Source: Pristionchus mayeri
Taxonomy: Eukaryota; Nematoda; Chromadorea; Rhabditida; Neodiplogasteridae
Direction: 5' to 3'
DNA: 64,000 nucleotides
Assembly (NCBI GenBank): GCA_036245805.1
Contig: BTRK01000006.1
Span: 19,562,365-19,626,364, forward strand
Below are positions 22,104 through 32,944 of the stretch, piece by piece. The stretch's first letter is position 1. The number at the start of each line of letters is the position of its first letter. A program made the position numbers and the translations under genes. The notes under the pieces were generated by a model that worked only from the letters and a program-made list of their open reading frames with translations, searched no databases and was not told the DNA's origin.

Positions 22104-24077
22104 TTACAGTGCAATGCTTTCATCCACTTTCTCTTCAATCTTCTTCAGTCTCTCATCCATCTTCTCCTTCTTCTTCTTCCCCTCCTCGATCTCCTTCATT
22201 TTCTCTTCCATTTCCTCCATCTTCACAGCGTATTGTGCCATTCTTCTCTCGAATTCTTCTTCTTTCATCATCAGAGTTTTCTCTCTGATCTTCAGTTCTC
22301 TCTCCCGCGCAGCCAAAGAGAGAACTGCTGCGGCTTCATGCATCTGCTGCACAGCAGGAGTCTTCTCTTCCTCCTGGTTCCTCTTCCTCCTCCTCGGAAT
22401 CAGATGCGGTCTCTTCACTCTCCTCTTCCTCCTCTTCATCTCCACTCTCCTCTTCGGACTCTTCCTCACTCTCCTCAGCCTCCTCATCCCCCTCTCCTTC
22501 CTCCTCCTTCTGTTCTTCTTCCTCCTCATCCTCTTCATCTTCATCCTGAGTTCCGTCTTCCTCCTCTTCATCATTCTTCTGCTCTTCGTTCATCGACCTC
22601 TCACGACGGTCTCCGAACCACTGCAGAACCTGCATGATAGGGCGTATTCGTGCTATTTTTATTGTATCAAAAATGAATGCCAATCGTCAAAATATACTCA
22701 CATTCCCTATCGCAATCATACCTGTTCTTCCGAGAGTGCCAGACAAGAAGCCATTCGTTTCTGTTGTTCCACGGACATGTGAGGATTGACCTTGAACATC
22801 TCCTCCATTAGTTTCTCTGCTGCTTCTTTCTGAGAATGAGTACATCAACTTCAGGAGAAAGGTAAATTTGAGACTTCGTTCCTTAGAGGGCTTTTATAAA
22901 CTCTAAATGAGCACATTTTGTTCTGTTCCATTCCTAACAACGTGAATGGGAACGAACCTTCTGGACCGCCGAATCTCTAGCCGTCTCTCTATCAGCCGCT
23001 CTCTTGTTCTTGAACCACGTTGAAACCTGAAATTATTGTATTAAAGTTACCGGACGAGGACAAAATCGACCTCCTATTTTTTTCCTCCATAAAAGAGGTC
23101 TTGCAGCCAACCTGTTCAGCAGTGAATTCAGCTGCATCCTCAGTGACAGAATCTGCAGCAGCTGTCTCCGTCTTCTCTGATTGATTGGGCTACAAAATTA
23201 TATAAAAAGGGAGAGGGGCGTGGGAAACTCTCACCTCACGGGATCTCAAGAGAGCCGAGAAGAAGCGAGCGAGGGAAGTCTCAGGACGATCTGCTTCAGG
23301 AATCTCTCGCATTTTCTTTGCATTAAGTCGTCTATCAGCCGCTCTCTTGTTCTTGAACCACGTTTAAATCTGGAATTATTGTTGAAATATTAGCGCATTC
23401 GACATCATTTTTAGAGGTAAATGCTCGAGTCTCACCAGTTCCACTGAAAGCGATAGTCGTGCTGCGAGGAGTCGCTTCGATGCACGACTAGTGTAACATT
23501 CGACGGAGTAAATCTCCTCCAGAGCAGCAACCTTATTTTTTTAAAAATTATCACTTTGCTTTCTTCATACATACTCAAAAACAAAAAAAGAGGATTTGCA
23601 GCCAACCTGTTTGGCAGTGAGTTCAGCTGCATCCTCCTTCTCTGCAGCAGCAGCGTTCTCCTCCTGCTGCAGAGGAGCGACAGCCTCTCCGTCCTCCCCC
23701 CTCTTCTTCTCCTCCTTCCTCTCCGTAACTCCAATCTTCATCTCCACTCTTGTCGTCATCTTCATCCCCCTTCACTTCCTCCCACTCTTTTCCGATCGGA
23801 GAGACAGATTGGGGTGTGATCGTAGTGAGGGAATCATTAGCTGCTGCTGCAGGTAGATCTGCAGCAGCTGCAGCCTCACTGGTAAGAGAAGCATCTGCTG
23901 CTGCAGTTGCAGGAATCGCAGATAGAGCAGCTGCAGTCTCCGACAGAACAGAACCATCCTCCTCCCTGACGACGAGTTGGACACAGGGAGATTTATCCAA
24001 ACTGAAAGAAATATTTGAATCACTTGGATACTCTTCGATCTCTGTCAAAGTCACTTACTTCGTTCTCGTTGTCTTGG
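22104..24077 (-). pseudogene. Homeodomain / coiled-coil gene, decayed left-arm copy
   Basis: Mirror of the right-arm gene, read from 24077 down to the stop at 22104. It retains the Ala-rich acidic exon (24002-23607), homeodomain halves, and the acidic plus coiled-coil last exon (22630-22104). It lacks the PB1 exons because the palindrome ends inside the upstream exon. Lesions: a G-run indel shifts frame in the Ala-rich exon; helix 3 of the first homeodomain begins with an in-frame TAA; and the acidic exon runs into a stop near 22336 before reaching the coiled-coil frame. In this arm the GGGGG run keeps the acidic frame (EEESEEESGDEEE), whereas the right arm has GGGG. Probably not expressed as a full protein. 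Confidence 0.75.
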
Positions 24078-24409
24078 TTGGTAGCACTGTTCAGTGTAAA
24101 GGTTACAGGGAGAGGTTGTGGCGGATGAGAATGGAAGAGACCTATACAAAACGAAAATAAAGGACAATTATGAGGGGGAGAGGAGCTCTTCACTGCTATC
24201 AAAAGAAAAGTTTCCTACATCATGAAAAAAGACGAATTTGAGATGTACTGGAGAGGTGAGTGAAGGCTCGAATAAAGGATCTCTTTTGGATTACATTATT
24301 CATGATTACGAAGCTGAAAGCTCGAATCGTTTACTGTGTTTTTTTCCAGACGAGGATGATGACGTGGTTCTGGATACTGTAGACGATCTCTCTGCTGCTG
24401 TGGACTACG
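24078..24409 (+). other. Palindrome spacer with PB1-domain exons
   Basis: Non-palindromic 332-bp loop between the arms. It contains, on the plus strand, an exon ending at 24255 and most of another, starting at 24350. Both align with the PB1 exons of the homologous gene at 59436-59719: GEELFTA-like versus GALFTAIKRKV-like sequence, then DEDDDVVLDTVDDLSAAVDY. The loop therefore holds the 5' part of the right-arm gene, and the left-arm copy lacks it. The matching PB1 first exon (59331-59380 in the homologue) is not visible here. Confidence 0.85.
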
Positions 24410-26382
24410 CCAAGACAACGAGAACGAAGTAAGTGACTTTGACAGAGATCGAAGAGTATCCAAGTGATTCAAATATTTCTTTCAGTTTGGATAAATCTCC
24501 CTGTGTCCAACTCGTCGTCAGGGAGGAGGATGGTTCTGTTCTGTCGGAGACTGCAGCTGCTCTATCTGCGATTCCTGCAACTGCAGCAGCAGATGCTTCT
24601 CTTACCAGTGAGGCTGCAGCTGCTGCAGATCTACCTGCAGCAGCAGCTAATGATTCCCTCACTACGATCACACCCCAATCTGTCTCTCCGATCGGAAAAG
24701 AGTGGGAGGAAGTGAAGGGGGATGAAGATGACGACAAGAGTGGAGATGAAGATTGGAGTTACGGAGAGGAAGGAGGAGAAGAAGAGGGGGGAGGACGGAG
24801 AGGCTGTCGCTCCTCTGCAGCAGGAGGAGAACGCTGCTGCTGCAGAGAAGGAGGATGCAGCTGAACTCACTGCCAAACAGGTTGGCTGCAAATCCTCTTT
24901 TTTTGTTTTTGAGTATGTATGAAGAAAGCAAAGTGATAATTTTTAAAAAAATAAGGTTGCTGCTCTGGAGGAGATTTACTCCGTCGAATGTTACACTAGT
25001 CGTGCATCGAAGCGACTCCTCGCAGCACGACTATCGCTTTCAGTGGAACTGGTGAGACTCGAGCATTTACCTCTAAAAATGATGTCGAATGCGCTAATAT
25101 TTCAACAATAATTCCAGATTTAAACGTGGTTCAAGAACAAGAGAGCGGCTGATAGACGACTTAATGCAAAGAAAATGCGAGAGATTCCTGAAGCAGATCG
25201 TCCTGAGACTTCCCTCGCTCGCTTCTTCTCGGCTCTCTTGAGATCCCGTGAGGTGAGAGTTTCCCACGCCCCTCTCCCTTTTTATATAATTTTGTAGCCC
25301 AATCAATCAGAGAAGACGGAGACAGCTGCTGCAGATTCTGTCACTGAGGATGCAGCTGAATTCACTGCTGAACAGGTTGGATGCAAGACCTCTTTTATGG
25401 AGGAAAAAAATAGGAGGTCGATTTTGTCCTCGTCCGGTAACTTTAATACAATAATTTCAGGTTTCAACGTGGTTCAAGAACAAGAGAGCGGCTGATAGAG
25501 AGACGGCTAGAGATTCGGCGGTCCAGAAGGTTCGTTCCCATTCACGTTGTTAGGAATGGAACAGAACAAAATGTGCTCATTTAGAGTTTATAAAAGCCCT
25601 CTAAGGAACGAAGTCTCAAATTTACCTTTCTCCTGAAGTTGATGTACTCATTCTCAGAAAGAAGCAGCAGAGAAACTAATGGAGGAGATGTTCAAGGTCA
25701 ATCCTCACATGTCCGTGGAACAACAGAAACGAATGGCTTCTTGTCTGGCACTCTCGGAAGAACAGGTATGATTGCGATAGGGAATGTGAGTATATTTTGA
25801 CGATTGGCATTCATTTTTGATACAATAAAAATAGCACGAATACGCCCTATCATGCAGGTTCTGCAGTGGTTCGGAGACCGTCGTGAGAGGTCGATGAACG
25901 AAGAGCAGAAGAATGATGAAGAGGAGGAAGACGGAACTCAGGATGAAGATGAAGAGGATGAGGAGGAAGAAGAACAGAAGGAGGAGGAAGGAGAGGGGAT
26001 GAGGAGGCTGAGGAGAGTGAGGAAGAGTCCGAAGAGGAGAGTGGAGATGAAGAGGAGGAAGAGGAGAGTGAAGAGACCGCATCTGATTCCGAGGAGGAGG
26101 AAGAGGAACCAGGAGGAAGAGAAGACTCCTGCTGTGCAGCAGATGCATGAAGCCGCAGCAGTTCTCTCTTTGGCTGCGCGGGAGAGAGAACTGAAGATCA
26201 GAGAGAAAACTCTGATGATGAAAGAAGAAGAATTCGAGAGAAGAATGGCACAATACGCTGTGAAGATGGAGGAAATGGAAGAGAAAATGAAGGAGATCGA
26301 GGAGGGGAAGAAGAAGAAGGAGAAGATGGATGAGAGACTGAAGAAGATTGAAGAGAAAGTGGATGAAAGCATTGCACTGTAA
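24187..26382 (+). pseudogene. PB1 / homeodomain / coiled-coil gene, right-arm copy
   Basis: Exons by homology with the gene at 59331-63586: PB1 part (to 24255), PB1 acidic part 24350-24428, Ala/acidic exon 24486-24880, homeodomain 1 first half 24956-25051, second half from 25119, an Ala/Glu exon ending at about 25375, a second helix-3 exon (STWFKNKRAADRE, about 25461-25529), homeodomain 3 halves 25658-25765 and 25858 onward, ending in an acidic tract and a coiled coil (stop 26380-26382). Defects: a six-G run near 24785 shifts frame, homeodomain 1 helix 3 starts ATT-TAA, the first half of homeodomain 2 is absent, and a four-G run near 25995 turns part of the acidic tract into a basic segment (RRLRRVRKSPKRR). 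Homeodomain 3 helix 3 is VLQWFGDRRER, with Asp where Asn51 is expected. The first PB1 exon is not found, so this is probably a pseudogene. Confidence 0.75.
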
Positions 26383-26530
26383 AGATGATATCTATTGTAT
26401 AATAATTACTATGTTTGGACGAATTTTTTAAGCTTCTGGCTTCTTTTGATTCAGCTTTCTTATGTGACTTTTGCCCGATAAATTCTGATTATGTACAATG
26501 AGTAAAGATCGTGTCTCGAATGAATTTGAG

Positions 26531-27059
26531 GGTGCAATGTTTAGATGGCACTTTTTTTCTGGAACCGCATTTTTCAGAACTTTTTTTTCGGAACTCTCAT
26601 TCGAAACTCTCATCTTAGAACGATGAGTTCGAGAACTGCAAATCTCCGAAATTTTATTTCAGAATTATTGGGTTGGAACTCATAAATTCGGAATTACTAT
26701 TTCGAAATCCACGTTTCGGAACTTTTTTCTGGAATCTACATCGACCAATTGGGGGGCTTAGATGCGCTAGTGTGTTGTTACCTATAACTAAAAGTTTTTC
26801 TAAGGCTATTTTATGGAGACTTGTAAAGTCTATCAACCGCTCTGCACGTTTTGTTCGGGATGAAATGATTCTGTATAAATGGTTCCGAGATTAATTGTTC
26901 CAGACCGAAAGTTACGAAAAAAAACGTTCTGAAACGTGGGTTTTCAATTACGAGTTTTGAGAGTAGAAATCTGAGAGGAATGATCCGATAAAAAATTTCT
27001 CAATTGAACGTTATCAGAAGATAGGTTCTCAAAAAAAGGTGCCATCTAAACATTGCACC
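26531..27059. mobile_element. 530-bp MITE, copy 2
   Basis: Mirror of 21426-21955 in the right arm, with the same GGTGCAATGTTTAGATGGCAC ends. It differs from copy 1 by single-base changes in A/T runs. Confidence 0.8.
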
Positions 27060-27348
27060 GAACAATCCTTAATCGGATCGAATGGAGGTACGCATGCACT
27101 AGGTATTTTCGACCACTTAGTTTCATGGATGTATGGAACTCATATCCAAGAAGTTCATATTCTCTATATATTTCTTTATCGCAGCAAGTTAGTGCGCGAA
27201 TACATACATCCAGTAGCTAGGAACTGGCAGGAACAATTTAAAATGACGGTGTGGTAGTTGAAGTGAAGTGTAGTAGTCGCCGCGTTTCGACGACCCGAAT
27301 GTAGTAGGGAGAATTCGAGAAAATAAGAAGAGATAGTTATAGAGATAG

Positions 27349-28685
27349 TTAAAACAAGTATGAAACGGGTAATTTAGGGGAAATACGTTTGATGAACAAT
27401 TTGGAAGAGAGGGAAAGGGTTCCTTGAGGTAAGGAATTAATAGTGGAATAGGTGCGATGAGAGATAAATTGTTTAGATAAATTATCAGAAGCTCTAAAAC
27501 GGGGGACTAATTTGCGAGACGAACCTCGAGTGCGAGATTCTCTGAAATAAAATAGTAATGATGGGGAAACAGTTGATTATGGGCAGAATAATGAATGAAC
27601 GAATTTGAAGGAAGATAAATTTCGTCGATGGTCGAGAGGTTCCAAATTAAACTTCTCGCAAAACATAGAATAAGAGATGAAAGGAATTTTACAGCGAAAA
27701 TGTAATTTACGAAGGAAAATGTATTGAACTTTTTCAAGGAGTTTTCTATCCTTGAGAATGTGAGGAGAATAAACTACTGAACAATACTCGAGAATGGAAT
27801 GAACATAAGTTTTATAGGCATGGACAAGTACGAGAGGATTTGCAGATTTAATGGCAACGAACATGAAGTTGACACGCTTAGAAGCCTTTTTGACTATATC
27901 AACAATGTGGGGGCGGAAGGAAAGATTTTTGGAGATGAGAGCTCCAAGATCTTTGACAATATCAGTAGAGGAAACTATAGAAGCATTGAACGAGTAAGCT
28001 ATTCTAGGATTGGATTTACCTACATAGAGAATATGCGATTTACCTGGGTTGACAGACATTTGCCATGCCAAACACCAGTCATAGATTAAATCTAGAGATG
28101 ATTGTAGGGGAGAATGGGAAGGAGGCGATTTATGATTAAATGGGAATACGAGCTTCAGATCGTCAGCGAAGAGATAGGAATCGACAGGACACGAATCGAC
28201 AATGTCGTTAACGTAAATTAGAAATAGTGATGGACCAAGTACACTCCCCTGGGGAACCCCAGAGGTGACAAGAGAAGGAAATGATAGACAAGAATCAACA
28301 CTGACTTTTTGAGAGCGTGAGGAAATCCACGATTCAATCCATCTATGGAGATTTCCCGAAACACCAAATGATTTAAATAATTTTAACTCATAATTTTTTA
28401 TGAGATACAACATCGAAGGCCTTTGAGAAATCGACGTAGGCAACATCAGTAGAAGATTTAGAACAATGTTTAGTAATGAGTTGGGAGAGGAAGACAACTA
28501 ATTGATGGGTTGTACTCCTACCCTTACGGAAGCCATATTGATTTGGAGTGAGGAGATTATTAGAATTGAGGAAGTATGAGAGAGTGCTTTTGACAACTCT
28601 CTCAAAAAGTTTGGAGACATTACTAGTGAGTGAATTGGGCCTATAATCGGACGCGTTCTCACGCTTGCCTCCCTTTTTGAACAGA
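27349..28685 (-). pseudogene. LINE-B reverse-transcriptase piece, right copy
   Basis: Mirror of 19800-21136. It has the same RT motifs on the minus strand (SGVPQGSVLGP, SYLFADDLKL) and the same frame break at about 28390, inside the palm domain. Confidence 0.88.
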
Positions 28686-28689
28686 GGCC

Positions 28690-29648
28690 GTCCTCTCCTC
28701 GCTTCAATTTCTGATCTAATTGTGTCCACTTCTCTTCCCTCATTTATTATGGGCGACTTCAATCTCCCCCACATTGATTGGCCTCATTCCAAACTATCTC
28801 GCAGTTGCACTACTTGCTGTAACTTTATCGATTTCTGCGCATCTCATGGTCTCATACAGCACGTTGTTTCTCCTACTCGTAATGCAAACATTCTTGATTT
28901 AGTTCTATCTACCGATTCACATTTCTTGTCATCTGTTTCTCTCTCGCCTGGTCTCGCTGATCATTTCAACATCAATTTCACTCTGCGCACTATCTCCGTT
29001 GATAATTGGGATGAGTCAGTCAGTCGCTCCTGGCGGAGGGGAGATTTTGCTTTGGCAAATTCCCTCTTCTCGGGGATCGACTGGGTGACATCTCTAGTCA
29101 ATGGAGATACGACACAGAACATGTATGACAGATTTGTAGAAATTGTTCAACAAGTGATAGTTGAAACAATCCCCATTACTCCCAATCGCCCTACTTATTC
29201 TAAATATATTCTTAAACTCCTTCGTATTCAATATAGAATGTATTGCAATAACGACCCCAATTATGAATCCTTCTCTAAGAAAGTCCGCGTAGCTATTAAA
29301 CGTGAAGCAATTCGGAAGGAGGGCAAACGGATACTCTCATCCAGTGGAGGTCTCTTCTCTCACATGAGAAGTATTTCCAAACAAAAAGCCTCCGTTTCCG
29401 CGCTTCGGCGTGGTGACGGCTCATTCGCCTCCTCCCCTTCCGAAAAAGCTGAGGCCTTATCCGCACAATTCACTTCCGTTTTCACTGTTGATAACGGTAT
29501 AATTCCACCTTTCCCTGTTCGCACCACTTCCACCCTAGATTCTATAGATGTTTCCCCATTCATCCTAGAGAAATTTCTTGTAAAAATGCCTCGAAAGTGT
29601 TCAGTTGGTACCGATTACATTCCCTCTATTACCCCTTCCCTTCCTTGA
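28690..29648 (+). pseudogene. LINE-B middle piece, right copy
   Basis: Mirror of 18850-19790. Here the frame is open from about 28665 to 29648 with IMGDFNLPHIDWPHSK and SPGLADHFNINF. It lacks the start of the endonuclease and the RT, so it cannot be functional on its own. Confidence 0.85.
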
Positions 29649-29889
29649 CCGAGAGAGGTCGCGGCCTCTCGGTCTCTCGTGTGTTTCTTATAGTCTGTTT
29701 ATTCGCGAGTTTCTAAGCTGTTACCCATACTCTTCTGAGTTACCCATACTCTTCTACCCATACTCTTCTGAGTTTGGAAGGCCTCACTGCTCGGTCCGTG
29801 TCACTTGCCCCAGGCACGTTAACCGACAGTGCTGCACTGCGAGCAGCGAGGAAGTGAAGGGTCCCGACCGGGATTAGGGCAGCGATAGA

Positions 29890-31542
29890 CTTCGCGCCCG
29901 CATACGCGTCTCTCTTCCTCCTCCCCCTCTTCCCTTCTCTTGACCCCGTGTCTCTTCTCTCTGTCTCGCACTCTCTCCCCTTCCCACACTCTCTCACCCT
30001 TCCCTTCTCTGTCTGTCTGTCTCTCCCTGCCTCACACTCTCTCGCGATGGCCGTCGATCCAGAACTGCGCAAGCTGTTCACGCAGCAGCAGAAATCGATC
30101 GATAACCTGACCGAGCTTGTCCGTTTGCTCGTGACCCATCTCCTCAAGTCGCCCATTGCGACTCCCTCCTCTCTCGATGTCAAGGCCGCTGTTGCCTCTG
30201 TCCTCTCCCAGAAGGACACGCTTGATAGTAAAGCCACTCGGGTGGTTCTCGTGAACGTCCCCGAGGGAGACAACGAAGAGGATACGGTAAGGAAGGACAA
30301 GGAGCTCCTGCTGAGAATCTTCAACGAGATCAACAATCCCCAGCTAAACAAGCTGCTCGATGAGGAGAAGGTAACGTTCTTCCGCCATCCTCAGGTAAGG
30401 AGAGATGGCAGTACTCATCCAAGGATCATCAAGATCCAGCTAGATAGTGCAGCCAGTCGAACGCTGTTCCTGACCGAGGCGATCCGCGTCAAATGCGGTC
30501 GCCTTACTGGCTCCACCCGCTCGTACATCCGACCGGACTACACGTTGGACCAGCTCTCTCTCGAGCGAAAGCTGAAGAGAGAGGCATACGAGAGAAATCT
30601 GGAATCTGGTCAGATAAGATTCGTGGTTAGGAATCTCGAGATTGTCCAGCTGCGAGAGTGTCGAGATCTCCCTGAAGGTATGAAGGCCGAGATTGATAAG
30701 AGAGCAGCCTCATCCAGAGAGAGTGCACCTTCCCTTCTCTCATCTCTCTCCCACTTCCCCCTCCCCTTCCCTCTCAATCCCCTGTTCTCAGATAGAGGTC
30801 AGGGTTCTTCTCGTTCTCGTGCCAGACAGAGCCATCGTGGTCGTGGAAGTGCCTCAATCTCGGCCTCCGGCTCTCGTCGACGTGCTCGTCCGTCGTCTGG
30901 TGGAATGCCCGGTGAGCCAGCTCCCAAAGCCCCTCACACCCTCTCTCCTCCCCCTTCCCTCGACGATTCCTCCTCGTCTATCGTCACTGTCGTTTCCCCC
31001 TCTCTCCATAATGGTCACACGCTCAAAGCCAGCTAGGTCATTCCTCTAGGGGTCTCTCAATTCAGTCCTTCCCTCTCTTTCTCTGCACTCTCCTCACCCC
31101 AGCATAATCTCTCGCCTCTCCCTAGCTCTTCCCATCCCCCTATCTCTCACTCATCTCCCCATCGCGTCTCTTTCCCTCCCCCAAACAGCCTTGTCTCTTC
31201 TGATTCCAATAGTCATTCTCGCTCTATTAAATGCTCGTTAATTAATTGTCGCTCTGCGCTGTCTAAGATACACACATTAGAACAATACGCCCTGTCCTCA
31301 AACATCTCCATCCTGAACCTTACCGAAACGTGGGCTTCTCCCCTGACCTTAACTGACGCAATGCTCTCCTTTGACCGATACGTAGTGTACAGATCTGACC
31401 GAGACCCATCCATACTAGGTGGAGGAGTCGCCATTCTTATTGATAGTTCGCTCCCCTCCTCAATTATTTCATCCCGATCCTTTTCAGTTTACTGCCAGCT
31501 AGTATCTTGTCAGGTCACCCTCACACCCTCCATCTCACTGAT
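29890..31542 (+). pseudogene. LINE-B 5' piece with ORF1, right copy
   Basis: Mirror of 16943-18600. ORF1 starts most likely at 30047 (MAVDPEL...) and ends at 31036; upstream in-frame codons to 29948 are low-complexity Ser/Leu leader. The endonuclease start follows (NLTETW near 31320, YRSDRDPSILGGGVAIL near 31390) and is cut at about 31542 by the Helitron-like terminus. ORF1 itself is intact. Confidence 0.85.
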
Positions 31543-32569
31543 TAGCCCCGGCGCGAAGCGCCGGGGCAATTTTGGCCGGGAAACGAGAGATTCCTGCAGC
31601 CTGAAAGGTTCCTGAGAGGGTAGGGTATCGACATACGTTCAAACTGAAATCCAAGTATCCAGCTTTTGGGGATCCTCGGTGGAAGCCTAGGGGATGCTAA
31701 ATCCGAAATTTCAAGTCTCTATCATAACCGGAAGTGCCTCAGGCTGACTCCGATTTTTGTCGGTTTCATGGCGTTCCGGATTTTGCGATGTTGGTCGCGA
31801 GCATCGTAGAAAGACGTGCTATAGCTCATTCGATAGAGCGTATACGGTTTCCCGCCTAGAGACTGGAAGGGTGCGAAAATCGCCTTCAAAGTTCGAAATT
31901 TTGACCCCTCTGGCGGTTCGGGCACATTTTCGGCTATCCAAGCTCTCAATGGAAAATCCAAGTTCCTACCGACCTACTGTAGACTAATGTTGACACTGCG
32001 AATCCAATGAGCCTAATTTCGAAAAGATTGGTCTCCATCTGTAGGTGCTGACGCCTTTCAAACATTTTCCCGCGCGAATTTATCCCTCTGCCTCCTCCTC
32101 CTCTCTCCCTCCCCCGCGCCTCTCTCTCAGGTCAGGTCAACGGTTGTAAACACGGCGAGTCGTCTCCATTTGTCAATACTTTGCCTACTATGAAACACAA
32201 AGTTCAAATTAATGTAAAACTAGTACAATTTTCGAAATCAGCACCTTAAATTACCCATGGCTGCATGGTTTGTTGGGGTCGATCGGGCACTTTCTGTTTT
32301 ATACTATTGTATCCTCTGGTAGAGGAGAGGACGGAGGAGGGAGTCGAAAGTTTCCGACCTGGGTTACTTTACATTTGCCCTCATTTACAATACATAATGA
32401 GGTGAATGAAGGGGGGATAATTCAATTATCTCGCGATATTTTGACGATAAGACATAGAAAAGACCCCTAGGTTTGCCTATGCTTTCCTATCTCTACCCTT
32501 TCAATGCACTTAGTTGAAAACGCTAATAACATAAAGAAATCAGTCGCTCCGCGCCAATAAAAGTACCGA
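31543..32569 (-). mobile_element. Probable Helitron 3' hairpin and adjoining arm sequence, right copy
   Basis: Mirror of 11714-16942 without the LINE. The hairpin GCCCCGGCGC-GAA-GCGCCGGGGC lies at about 31545-31567, preceded on the plus strand by TTAG (CTAA on the minus strand). The rest carries no recognisable gene. The empty LINE target site lies at about 32268-32277. Confidence 0.5.
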
Positions 32570-32944
32570 GATCCACCTTCCGTGGGAAGGTGGCGTATCC
32601 TGGCTTTGCAAGCAAAGTCAACAGCTAAGTGAATTTTGGCGAAATTTCAATTCAATAAAAGGAGTGAGATCATACTACTCACAACAATCAGTTCAATAAA
32701 AGTCCCGTGATCAACAGCCAAAATTCGCGCTCTATTTATTCGTACTTTGCAAATCTGTCAACAGCGACACCTGAAAAAATAGAGCGCGAATTTTGGCAGT
32801 TGATCACGGGACTTTTATTGAACTGATTGTTGTGAGTAGTATAATCTCACTCCTTTTATTGAATTGAAATTTCGCCAAAATTCACTTAGCTGTTGACTTT
32901 GCTTGCAAAGCCAGGATACGCCACCTTCCCACGGAAGGTGGATC
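32570..32944. mobile_element. 375-bp fold-back MITE, right copy
   Basis: Mirror of 11339-11713, with the same GATCCACC...GGTGGATC ends and near-perfect long inverted arms. Confidence 0.9.

Larger units (their letters stand above)
10985..24077 (+). repeat. Left arm of the large palindrome
   Basis: Reverse-complement partner of 24410-33298. Matching positions sum to about 48485-48487 from 16216 to 24077, and to 44283 from 10985 to 12013. The 4202-bp jump equals the LINE insertion 12014-16210 plus its 5-bp target duplication. The outer edge GATAGGAAGAG begins at 10985, directly against the satellite. The two arms differ only by scattered substitutions and single-base indels wherever I compared them, for example a GGGGG/GGGG run in the acidic exon near 22485/26000. 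Confidence 0.97.

Noticed and set aside
22114..22782. Ser/Phe-rich membrane-like open frame opposite the coiled-coil exon
   Set aside because: It is the antisense of the Glu/Lys-rich exon; GAA/GAG codons read backwards give Ser/Leu/Phe runs.
23556..24160. Leu/Ser- and Ala-rich frames overlapping the Ala-rich exon
   Set aside because: Shadow frames of GCAGCA-type low-complexity coding sequence; the frame matching the homologue at 59781 onward is preferred.
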